DNA of 23,726 nucleotides. Origin: CAUZIZ01 sp047514575. Lineage in GTDB: Bacteria > Acidobacteriota > UBA6911 > RPQK01 > JAJDTT01. The stretch lies in assembly GCA_047514575.1 (NCBI GenBank), contig JAKZYH010000263.1:1-23726 (forward strand), written 5' to 3'. Positions within the stretch are counted from its first letter, which is position 1. Every line of letters starts with the position of its first letter. The notes beneath the pieces were generated by a model. That model saw only the letters and a list, made by a program, of their open reading frames with translations. It was not told the origin of the DNA and ran no database searches. Made by a program: the position numbers and the translations under genes. This document shows positions 15,626-23,249 of the stretch, piece after piece.

Positions 15626-16645
15626 AACGCTGATTCGCCTTAGGAGCCCCATCTCCTCAAGCATCATACCGGTGCCGATCGCCACGGAGGAAAGAGGATC
15701 TTCTGCCAGAAACACCGGTAAGTCGGTGTCGTCTTTGATTCGATGGTCCAGCCCCTTGAGAAGGGCACCACCTCCGGTCAAGACGATTCCCTTGTCTGCA
15801 ATATCTGCCGAGAGTTCTGGAGGTGTCCGTTCCAGAGCCACGCGAACCGCGTTGACAATTGTCGAAATCGAATCTGACAAGGCCTCCCTCACCTCCTCAT
15901 CGGTAATCTCCAGAGTCTTGGGAATACCCTCAATCAGGTTGCGCCCCTTGATTTCCATCGTCAGGGGCTCACTTAGGACCGCCGCAGAACCGACCTCGAT
16001 TTTTATCCGCTCTGCCGTCCTTTCGCCAATGAGGAGGTTGTGCTTGCGCTTGATGTGCTGAATGATCGCCTCATCCATTTCGTTGCCTGCGACACGAACC
16101 GAGCGGCTGTAGACAATGCCCGAAAGACTGATCACTGCAATATCAGTGGTTCCTCCGCCAATATCGACGATCATGTTCCCGCTCGGTTCGGTGATAGGTA
16201 GTCCCGCGCCGATTGCGGCAGCCATAGCTTCCTCGACCAGGTAGACTTCACTAGCCTTGGCCCGTAAGGCCGACTCTCGCACGGCTCGCTTTTCAACCTG
16301 TGTAATCTCAGAGGGAATGCAGATCACGATGCGGGGACTGAGGAGGTGGTTGCGGTTGTGGGCCTTCTTGATGAAGTACTTGAGCATCTCCTCGGTCACA
16401 TCGAAATCAGCAATGACACCATCTTTCATGGGCTTGATGGCGACGATGTTACCGGGTGTACGGCCCAGCATTTCCTTGGCCTCACGCCCTACCGCCTCGA
16501 CCTTATTGTTGAGCTTATTGATTGCTACAATCGACGGTTCGTCGACGACTATGCCGCGACCTCGGGCAAAAACAAGGGTATTGGCAGTACCCAGATCGAT
16601 AGCCAGATCGTTAGAGAAAAAACTGAACAAGGAACGTAGGCTCAT
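15620..16645 (-). CDS. mreB: Rod shape-determining protein MreB (bacterial actin)
   Basis: Actin-like ATPase that forms short membrane-bound filaments and directs lateral wall synthesis. The 341 residues start MSLRSLFSFFSNDLAIDLGT, with an amphipathic N-terminus for membrane binding. ATP-binding motifs: DLGTANT at 17-23 (phosphate 1), DIGGGTTDIAV (phosphate 2) and LTGGGALLKGLD (adenosine). It is the first gene of the minus-strand cluster and is preceded by a plausible promoter (16800-16828), giving a leader of about 150 nt. The ribosome site is weak (GGTGA). Confidence 0.98.
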   Translation of the reverse strand: MSLRSLFSFFSNDLAIDLGTANTLVFARGRGIVVDEPSIVAINKLNNKVEAVGREAKEMLGRTPGNIVAIKPMKDGVIADFDVTEEMLKYFIKKAHNRNHLLSPRIVICIPSEITQVEKRAVRESALRAKASEVYLVEEAMAAAIGAGLPITEPSGNMIVDIGGGTTDIAVISLSGIVYSRSVRVAGNEMDEAIIQHIKRKHNLLIGERTAERIKIEVGSAAVLSEPLTMEIKGRNLIEGIPKTLEITDEEVREALSDSISTIVNAVRVALERTPPELSADIADKGIVLTGGGALLKGLDHRIKDDTDLPVFLAEDPLSSVAIGTGMMLEEMGLLRRISVQ

Positions 16646-16799
16646 AGGTCACCGCTATCCATCATCCCATCTAGGGACCGGCAATCGGGGGAGTGATTTC
16701 CCCAATTCAGAAACTGCAATCTCAGTTTGAAAAAGCGGCGATGTGACAGGATCCAACTCAGCGGTCGGACAGGACCATCCCCACAATCCCAAGGTCAAC

Positions 16800-16828
16800 A
16801 TTATCCCCAAAACACGCGGGTCTTGCAA
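16800..16828 (-). promoter_or_regulatory. Promoter candidate for the mre cluster
   Basis: On the minus strand TTGCAA (16828-16823) and GATAAT (16805-16800) are spaced by exactly 17 bp. It lies about 150 bp upstream of mreB. A 67-codon open frame (16858-16655) crosses this promoter, so it is unlikely to be translated from this start. Confidence 0.6.
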
Positions 16829-16843
16829 GGTCAGCGACCCGGG

Positions 16844-16857
16844 TGAAGGACCCTTCA
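16844..16857. promoter_or_regulatory. Palindrome between divergent promoters, possible operator
   Basis: TGAAGG-AC-CCTTCA is a perfect 14-bp inverted repeat. It lies between the -35 of the mreB promoter (16823-16828) and the extended -10 of the ppiD promoter (16883-16891), a natural place for a shared regulator. It may also be chance. Confidence 0.35.
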
Positions 16858-16882
16858 TTGAGGGAGTCGTCCCGGGAAGGCG

Positions 16883-16891
16883 TGCTATAAT
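16883..16891 (+). promoter_or_regulatory. Extended -10 promoter for ppiD
   Basis: TGCTATAAT matches the extended -10 consensus TGnTATAAT perfectly. No good -35 is found 17 bp upstream (GGAGTC), which fits extended -10 promoters. The ppiD start codon is 60 bp downstream. The rest of the 16646-16951 gap holds no gene I can support. Confidence 0.6.
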
Positions 16892-16951
16892 AGCCGTTTT
16901 GGCGACTGGGCGTTTTCTCGGTTCGATATCTACTAGATCACGGAGGGTTCG

Positions 16952-18856
16952 ATGTTAGCTCTGTTTCGGAAGAAACAAAGCGGTCTGAAGTGGGTTCTTT
17001 GGCTGGTAATATTCGCCCTTGGGTTCGGAATGGTGCTCTTTTTCGTGGATGCTCCGGCCACCTCGTCCACCGGGCTTTCTTCCCAGGAAGCTGCGGTGGT
17101 GGCGGGCTCGACTATTACCGCTTCGGAGTTCAGGACACGATACCTTCAGGTCGTCGAGACTTATCGCAAACTCTACAACCTGGATCAGCAAGACCCGAAG
17201 GTAATCCAGCAGCTTCGTTTGGGGGATACGGCATTGAACGGGCTCATCGCCGAATATGCTGCGGTTTACGGAGCCGAGCAGCTGGGGCTTCACGTCACTG
17301 ACGCTGAAACTGCAGATTTCATCAAGCGGCAGCCGGTCTTCCGCGAGAACGAGAGATTCATTGGAAAGGATCGTTACGAGAGAGTCCTGCAGGCCAACAA
17401 CCTGACGATTCCGCAGTTCGAAGAGGGTATTCAGCGCCGCATCGCGCGTGACAAGCTGGAGTACATTCTCACCGATGGAATTTTCAGTTCGCCCGATGAG
17501 ATCGAGCAGGAGTTTCGAAACCGCAACCAGGAGGTCCGAGTCCAGTACGTGGCGATCGACCCTGCGAAAATCGCACCCGCTGAAATCGAAGAGGCGAAGC
17601 TTCAGGAATACTACAAGGACAACCAGGAGAAGTACCGCATCGGTGAGAAAAGGACGGTCCGGTACGTGAGCGTACGGGTGGATCCACAATCGGTCGAGAT
17701 CTCCGAAGAACAGCTCCAGGCCCGGCTGGCAGAAGTGACCGACACCAAACAGGTTCGAGTAAGCCACATTCTGATCTCGGCAGAAGATGACGAGGAGGAT
17801 GCCCCGGCACGTAAGAAGGCCGAAGAACTCTTGAAGCAGGTCCGGGGCGGCGCCAACTTCGCGGAGCTTGCCGCGGAACATTCCAACGACATTGGGTCGG
17901 CACAGCGGGGAGGGGATCTTGGATTCTTCGGAAAGGGAAAGATGGTCCCTGAGTTCGAGGAAGTTGCCTTTACCCTCAAACCGGGCCAGATCAGCGATCT
18001 GGTTCGAACTCCTTTCGGGTATCACATCCTCAAAGGTGCAAACATTGCAGTGAATTTGAACGATGCCCGTCGCCCCATCGCTGAATTCGAGCTGCGTCAA
18101 GACGAAGCGCACAAGCAGGCGGGAGCACTGGCGACCAAGATCTCGAACGAGTTGAAACAGAATCCAGACTTCGAGGCGGTGGCGAAGGAACACAACTTTA
18201 CGGTCAAGGACAGTGTCCCCTTCACGCTGGGTGATCCGATCGCAGGCCTGGTTGTTCAGAGCAACTTCAATCAAAAGGTTTTTGCCCTCAACCAGGGAGA
18301 GTTCATGGATCCCTACGAATCGGCGGGCAGTTACCTGGTGGCACAGCTGGGCGAGATCCAGGCGACCAACATTCCAAACTTCGACCAGGTGCACGATCAA
18401 GTCCTTAAGGATCTCCGCGAGGAAAGCGGTGACGAGCTAGCCAAAGAGCAGGCTTTCGCGTTTTACCAGAAGGCCCAGAGTGAGGGTGACCTGGAGAAGG
18501 CTGCCTCGGGGGAGAAACTGCCGGTCGTAGCCACGGGGTTCTTCAAGAAGGGGGCCACGATCGACGATACCCTCAAGTTCTCCCCGCCGCTTCACGACCG
18601 CGCATTCCGATTCGAGAAAGGCGAGATCAGCTCGCCGGTGGTCGTGGCGGGGAAATACATCGTCTTCCAGGTCCTGGACAAGACCGGAGTTGACGCAATC
18701 AAGTTCGAGAAGGAAAAGGGAGAGATCAGCAAGACGCTGACCCAGCAGAAGCGGACCAGTTTCTTCAGCAGCTATATCCAGAACCTGGTGGATGGACTAC
18801 GCAAGGACGAAGAGATCAGTGTCAATCAGGAGCTAATAGACGCAGCTAGCAGCTAA
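16952..18856 (+). CDS. ppiD: Membrane-anchored SurA/PpiD-type peptidyl-prolyl isomerase
   Basis: Periplasmic folding chaperone with parvulin-type prolyl isomerase activity; 634 residues, the usual PpiD length. A short cytosolic N-terminus and one membrane helix (about 13-32) are followed by a SurA-N-like chaperone region (about 45-200). The parvulin domain spans about 268-362, with VSHILIS, FAELAAEHSNDIGSAQRGGD, LGFFGKGKMVPEFE and TPFGYHIL. The remaining C-terminus resembles the second PpiD chaperone lobe. GGAGG at 16942-16946 gives a good ribosome site. The parvulin domain carries an acidic loop (AEDDEEDAPA) between its first strand and helix. A 481-codon antisense open frame lies opposite most of it and is regarded as a shadow. 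Confidence 0.9.
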   Translation: MLALFRKKQSGLKWVLWLVIFALGFGMVLFFVDAPATSSTGLSSQEAAVVAGSTITASEFRTRYLQVVETYRKLYNLDQQDPKVIQQLRLGDTALNGLIAEYAAVYGAEQLGLHVTDAETADFIKRQPVFRENERFIGKDRYERVLQANNLTIPQFEEGIQRRIARDKLEYILTDGIFSSPDEIEQEFRNRNQEVRVQYVAIDPAKIAPAEIEEAKLQEYYKDNQEKYRIGEKRTVRYVSVRVDPQSVEISEEQLQARLAEVTDTKQVRVSHILISAEDDEEDAPARKKAEELLKQVRGGANFAELAAEHSNDIGSAQRGGDLGFFGKGKMVPEFEEVAFTLKPGQISDLVRTPFGYHILKGANIAVNLNDARRPIAEFELRQDEAHKQAGALATKISNELKQNPDFEAVAKEHNFTVKDSVPFTLGDPIAGLVVQSNFNQKVFALNQGEFMDPYESAGSYLVAQLGEIQATNIPNFDQVHDQVLKDLREESGDELAKEQAFAFYQKAQSEGDLEKAASGEKLPVVATGFFKKGATIDDTLKFSPPLHDRAFRFEKGEISSPVVVAGKYIVFQVLDKTGVDAIKFEKEKGEISKTLTQQKRTSFFSSYIQNLVDGLRKDEEISVNQELIDAASS

Positions 18857-18876
18857 CTGATAAAATTTCCCGGCGT

Positions 18877-18952
18877 GGGGCTGTAGCTCAGTTGGAAGAG
18901 TACCTGAATGGCATTCAGGGGGTCAGGGGTTCGATTCCCCTCAGCTCCACCA
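18877..18952 (+). tRNA. tRNA-Ala (anticodon GGC)
   Basis: All arms fold: acceptor GGGGCTG/CAGCTCC, D stem GCTC/GAGT, anticodon stem CCTGA/TCAGG with loop ATGGCAT (GGC at 18910-18912), T stem AGGGG/CCCCT with TTCGATT loop, and an encoded CCA end. The acceptor stem contains the G3-U70 wobble pair, the identity mark for alanine. It begins 20 bp after the ppiD stop and may share its transcript. Confidence 0.97.
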
Positions 18953-18977
18953 GTTTTCATCCCTCATCTCCGATCGC

Positions 18978-18993
18978 AGTATCTATCGATACT
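18978..18993 (+). terminator. Hairpin after tRNA-Ala
   Basis: AGTATC-TATC-GATACT forms a 6-bp stem with a 4-nt loop, 25 bp past the tRNA end. No strong T-run follows (only CTTCCTG), so it could be a processing or weak termination signal. Confidence 0.3.
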
Positions 18994-19049
18994 CTTCCTG
19001 ACAAAGGATACGCCCCTCAACCTGGTGGGGCCCCTGCGGCCGACTGCCC

Positions 19050-19632
19050 CTAACTCCGCTTTGCTACCACGATTTCAGAGGGGACGGCACCCTCCTGCCA
19101 TTGAGGGACTCATGGACTGGATCCAGTCTATGGCACCGGCCACAATCCTCGAGGCAAGACTAATCCCGGTAGTGAGACCCGACAGACAGATCAGGCCGTT
19201 CGGGCGAAGCATCCTATGAGCTTCTCGAAGTACTGCCAGAATGTCGTCATGGGAAAGCAGGTCGAAGACGTAGTTTGACACGAAGCGATCGTAGGAGGCA
19301 GCGGGTTCATCAGTCGGAGGCCCGCCCTCGGTCAGGATTATCTCGGCCCGGAGCGAGTGTGATGCAAGGCGGTCTCTGGATAGTCGAACCATCTCGGGAC
19401 TTAGGTCTACTCCGCGGTAGCGCGCCGTGTCGGACAGATACTCTTCGAACAGGCGCAGTCCGAGACGGCCAGTCCCAGGACCGAACTCGAAGACCGACTC
19501 CGCCGAGGCAAAATCTCCTCGGAGAAGAACCCGTGCGATGGCGACTTCCTCGTAGAACCCGTGGGAACCCTTCGACGAGCTGACTCGATCATATGTGCGC
19601 CTCGCCTCCTGGTGGGAAAGAGTGCGGATATC
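19050..19632 (-). pseudogene. SAM-dependent methyltransferase, degraded
   Basis: Reading from about 19632 down, one frame gives a class I methyltransferase: THQEARRTYDR-like N-terminus (SHQEARRTYDRV), motif I VFEFGPGTGRLG, GVDLSPEMV, YDRFVSNYVFDLL and AHRMLRPNGLICLSGL, ending in MAGGCRPL. No ATG, GTG or TTG occurs in this frame between the upstream stop (19671-19669) and motif I; the first ATG lies after motif I and would lose the cofactor site. At the other end the frame stops at 19075, but a second frame continues as VPSEIVVAKRS to a TAG at 19050, which looks like the true C-terminus after a deletion. Substrate unknown. Confidence 0.7.
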
Positions 19633-19686
19633 AACCCCCTGCCTTAAAACGTTCCCGCTGCTTCGGTTTCACAGCGAAGTCTTCTT

Positions 19687-19703
19687 TCGAGCCCTTGGCT
19701 CGA
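19687..19703. other. Perfect 7-bp hairpin between the two broken genes
   Basis: TCGAGCC-CTT-GGCTCGA. It lies just after the SGNH hydrolase stop and before the methyltransferase remnant (minus-strand order). No T-run follows on either strand, so it is not a standard intrinsic terminator. Confidence 0.4.
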
Positions 19704-19720
19704 CCGACGGCGACAACGGT

Positions 19721-20597
19721 TCAGTATCCATAGTCTGCCCTTAACACCGATTCGTCACGCCAACGCGGGCTCTTCTTCTCGGCCTCTTTGGTCTTCTTGG
19801 CCAGTCCCGAGCAATTCTGGGCCAGTACCTCGAAGATGCGGTTGGCAACGATTCGGTGGCCCAGGTCGTTGGCGTGGACTCCATCGTAGTGGATCATCCA
19901 TTCGGCTTCCCCGTAGGCTGCAAGCAGATCCACGAAAAGGCATCCCTCTCTTTCTGCGACCTTCGCCGTTTCGCGATTGTAGCTGTAGAAGCGCTCAAGG
20001 TCGGCCTGATTCCAGCTTGGGCCGTGACGTTCGAAGGCGGTCATAGTAAGGACCGAGAAGCACGATGAGAGGTTGGATCTCTTCGCGAACCCGTCGAACC
20101 AAATGCGTCAACTCTTCAGAGAAGAGCTCGATGGGCGTGCCTCCGCGGGCATCGTTGAGGCCGTAGGAGATGATCAACAGATCCGGGTTCTGGGCGATGA
20201 CGTGCTGGTCGACCCGTTCCAGGGCAGCCGGCTTGCCACTCTTCTCGTACGAGGGGCTTTGAGTGGAGATCACGTTGGCCCCGATACCGGCGTTGAAGAG
20301 CTCCATGCGGGTCGCCTGGAAGTCGTTGATGAGACCCACCAGAGTCGGAGCCCAGCAGCGACCCGGGGAAGTGCTCCAGCCTCCCGCAGTCGTGCTCTCA
20401 CCGAGGGCGACCATCTTGCGGAACTCCTCCGCACGCCAGTCTCTCTTTGGGGAGAGACCCATCGAAGCGGTTCGTGTTTTCGCTGGCGAGGGGCTCGGTT
20501 GCGTGCACCCGACCGCGACCACCAGGGGCAGCGTGCCCAGCAGGATGCTTGTCCATTTCCGGTTGACAAGGGGTCTTTCCTGCAAAGATCGGGACAT
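19721..20597 (-). pseudogene. SGNH/GDSL-family hydrolase, frameshifted
   Basis: Secreted esterase/acyl-hydrolase-type protein split over two frames. The first part (from ATG 20597, GGGAGG upstream) has a signal peptide ending LPLVVAVGC (possible lipoprotein), block I MVALGESTTAGGW with the nucleophile serine, and SYGLNDARGG with the block III asparagine. It runs on in the wrong frame past IVLLGPYY. The second part, from MTAFERHGPSWNQ at 20044, carries block V YDGVHANDLGH with catalytic Asp and His. Restoring two bases (TATATG instead of TATG near 20042-20046) would give one continuous protein of about 290 residues. All catalytic residues survive, so either the loss is recent or the base call is wrong. 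Confidence 0.8.
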
Positions 20598-20661
20598 AGT
20601 GGCTGCCTCCCTGCTGCGGTTCATTGCTGTGGTCTTTCGCATCTCGGTGGGAGATGGATTG

Positions 20662-21334
20662 CTATCTCGTGGCTACTGCGACCAGCCGTTAGGCATCCTG
20701 GTCGTATGGAATACCTGCCAGGCTTCCATAAATCTGCACGGCCGAGAATCCCACCTCAAAGAGAAGTCCTCTCAATTCCGCTCCAGAATAGATTCGAATT
20801 GTCCAGGCGAACTCCTTTTGCACGCTCTGCATGCCGATGCCAGGCACGAGACTCGAAGCCTTGGGCCAGGATCTCTTTTCCCGCCATCTCCATCACCACG
20901 CTCCCACCCGGAGTCAACGAAGCATGTAGATTCTGCAGGGCCTGGAGGTCATCGGCCGCATCCGCGAAGTAGCCAAACGAGGTAAACATACTCAGCGCCA
21001 GGTTGAACGTTGGCGGCCGCCGGAATTCGCGCATGTCTGCTCGCACCAGCTCCACCGCCAGCTCTTCGGATCTCGCTGCTGCTTGGGCCGATTCGATGTA
21101 TCGCTTGGTTCGGTCCACGCCGGTAACCTGGAAACCACGGCGCGCAAATTCCAGGACATGTCGACCTGGTCCGCAGCAGAGATCGAGTACGCGTGCACCT
21201 TCCGGAAGATCTACGAGGGCCAGAATCTGATCGGCTTCGCGTGCGGTGACTTCACTTGGACGAAACTGGGAGAAGAGGAAGCCTTCCAGAGTCTCCCAGA
21301 AAGTGTCGTCTTCAAACCAGTTCGATGGGCTCAT
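20662..21334 (-). pseudogene. Second SAM-dependent methyltransferase, internal deletion
   Basis: From ATG 21334 (MSPSNWFEDDTFW; a GTG six codons earlier at 21352 is also possible) the frame has motif I VLDLCCGPGRHVLEFARRG, GVDRTKRYIESA, LVRADMREF and LSMFTSFGYF, a class I methyltransferase close to small-molecule types. After FESRAWHR it runs into unrelated residues and stops at 20756. The expected C-terminus is present in another frame: QKEFAWTIRIYSGAELRGLL, then FEVGFSAVQIYG and IPYDQDA, a TAA at 20691-20689, then RLVAVATR and TAG at 20664-20662. So it has lost a middle segment, shifted frame and gained a nonsense codon. No function can be assigned. Confidence 0.7.
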
Positions 21335-21352
21335 TTCTATGGGACGGAGCAC

Positions 21353-21664
21353 CTAGGTTTAGCGTTCTTGGTAACGCAGTCTGTCTCAGGATCGTTTCGG
21401 AGGAAGCGCGGGGAGGGGATTGGGGTCTTGCTGTTGCCCGGCTCTCTCCTCAGAACCTGGCCTCATTGCCGACGGGTCGTTCGCGGCACTGTCGGACTTG
21501 GTTTTCATTTTTCTGGCGATTCTGGGGCTCCGGCTCTGTTTGACCAGAAGCTTGTACATTGTAACGCATGTGCCCAGACGAACCTTCGGTCCATCTCAGT
21601 GTCGAGGGCGCTGTAGGCTTGTTGATCTGGTGAATTCCGGGAGAAGCGTCTAAGGTACCAGAAC
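21353..21664. other. Intergenic region, nothing recognised
   Basis: This is the divergent gap between the second methyltransferase (minus) and the symporter (plus). A 78-codon plus-strand frame (21420-21653) has a hydrophobic stretch (VFIFLAILGLRLCL) but no ribosome site, start context or family resemblance. No clear promoter or repeat is seen. Confidence 0.4.
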
Positions 21665-23164
21665 ATGCAGCCAGTCCTGGACCGTTATCAAGGACTCCAC
21701 GCAGTCGATTATGGGGCCATCGCCGTCTATTTTCTGGCAGTGCTATTCGTTGGTTACTATTGCAGCCGGCGACAAACCAGCACCGACGACTACTTCTTTG
21801 CGGGGCGGAGAATGCCCTGGTTCGCGGTCGGACTGAGCATCGTCGCCACCGTTCTTTCCACCGTGACCTATCTGTCGACCCCAGGCGAGATGATCAAGAA
21901 CGGGGTGGGGGCCAACGCTCAACTGTTTTCCTACCCCCTGATTTTCCTTCTGGTGAGCTACTTCATCATACCCTTCCTGATGCGCCAGCGGGTGACGACC
22001 GCCTACGAGTACCTGGAAGAGCGGTTCGATCTCAGGACGCGGATCTTCGGCGCCTCGATCTTTATTCTGCTGCGCACAGCCTGGATGGGAATGGTGATAT
22101 TCACGGCCTCCCTGGCTTTGGCAAAGATCTGCAACCTGCCGTTTTTCGCGGTGGTGCTGGGCCTCGCTATCGTCGGCACACTCTACACCGTCCTCGGGGG
22201 ATTGAAGGCGGTCATCTGGACCGACGTGCTGCAGTTCTTCGTCCTCCTGGCAGGAGCGCTGTTCACGCTTGTGTACGTGTCGATCGATTCGGGAACGGGT
22301 CCACTCACCTGGTGGAGCGACATCATGTCGGCGGAGACACCCGCCCAACCGATCTTCAGCTTCGACCCAACGGTCCGTCTGTCCCTGGTGGGTATGGGCT
22401 GTTGGACCCTCTTCTGGTGGCTTACAACCGCCAGTGGGGACCAGGGCGCCGTGCAAAGATTCCTCAGCACCGAATCTCTGCAGGCAGCCCGCCGATCCTT
22501 CGCCTGCAATCTCGTGGCCGGCGCCGTGATCATACTGCTTCTGGGGCTCTGCGGGATCGCCCTGCACTCCTACTACAAGACCTCACTTCCCGACGATGCT
22601 GACCTCGTTTTCCCCCACTTCATCCGCCACATTCTGCCCCGGGGACTCGCTGGGCTGGTCGTTGCCGCCCTCTTCTCCGCCGCCATGTCCAGCCTCGATT
22701 CGGGGATCAATTCTATTTCTTCGGTAGCGATTGGAGACTACTATCGCCGTCTCAGAGAGGCAGTTCCCACGGCCGCACAGGAGCTCCGGCTGGCACGGGT
22801 GGCCACCGTAGCGGCAAGTGTCGCCGCCATTCTCATTTCCTTTGTCTTACATGCGATTCCAGAAGAGCAGCGCGGCAACCTCTTCGATGTCACTGGCAGA
22901 ATCACCAGCTTCCTGATCGGTAGTCTGGGCGGGCTCATGCTCATTGCAATCCTGGGGATCCGGTGCAGCGGCAAGTCCGCTCGCGCAAGCGCCCTCTGTG
23001 GCATGGCTGTCGGCCTCGTCTGGGCGCAGGGACACTGGCTGTTTGGCCTTCCCGAACTGGCCTGGATGTGGGTCATTCCTGTCTCGACCATGGTGACGGT
23101 GGGTGCCGGGACGATCTTTTCTCAGCTCTCTCCCGTGATTGAAGTACAGCGACCTCCCGAGTAA
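21665..23164 (+). CDS. Sodium/solute symporter (SSS family)
   Basis: Membrane transporter of 499 residues with about 13 hydrophobic segments, predicted to couple solute uptake to sodium. Family features: DDYFFAGRRMPWFAVGLSIVA at about 41-61 (the typical YFLAGR-type loop entering TM2), GGLKAVIWTDVLQFFVLLAG in the middle, and SSLDSGINSISSVAIGD, the SSS signature region containing sodium-site serines. The start ATG 21665 has AAGG nine bases upstream. The substrate (sugar, carboxylate or amino acid) cannot be read from sequence. The SGNH hydrolase remnant and the glycoside-hydrolase-like gene beside it make a carbohydrate or related compound a reasonable guess. Confidence 0.9.
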   Translation: MQPVLDRYQGLHAVDYGAIAVYFLAVLFVGYYCSRRQTSTDDYFFAGRRMPWFAVGLSIVATVLSTVTYLSTPGEMIKNGVGANAQLFSYPLIFLLVSYFIIPFLMRQRVTTAYEYLEERFDLRTRIFGASIFILLRTAWMGMVIFTASLALAKICNLPFFAVVLGLAIVGTLYTVLGGLKAVIWTDVLQFFVLLAGALFTLVYVSIDSGTGPLTWWSDIMSAETPAQPIFSFDPTVRLSLVGMGCWTLFWWLTTASGDQGAVQRFLSTESLQAARRSFACNLVAGAVIILLLGLCGIALHSYYKTSLPDDADLVFPHFIRHILPRGLAGLVVAALFSAAMSSLDSGINSISSVAIGDYYRRLREAVPTAAQELRLARVATVAASVAAILISFVLHAIPEEQRGNLFDVTGRITSFLIGSLGGLMLIAILGIRCSGKSARASALCGMAVGLVWAQGHWLFGLPELAWMWVIPVSTMVTVGAGTIFSQLSPVIEVQRPPE

Positions 23165-23249
23165 CATCCCAGCTGGCTTCCGGGGCCGCGCAAACCTCGG
23201 CAAGTCGCTGCTGTCGAAGTGGACAGAGGGGAGCGGAGCAGGTCCAGGA

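Noticed and set aside
16655..16858. 67-codon frame before mreB with a hydrophobic stretch and cysteine
   Set aside because: The apparent lipobox (GWSC) is poor, there is no ribosome site, and the frame runs through the likely mreB promoter.
16955..18400. 481-codon open frame antisense to ppiD
   Set aside because: It lies wholly opposite a well-supported gene, has no family resemblance and is explained by codon-position bias of the sense strand.
21420..21653. 78-codon frame with a membrane-like segment
   Set aside because: No ribosome site or family similarity; it could be a remnant, but nothing supports that.
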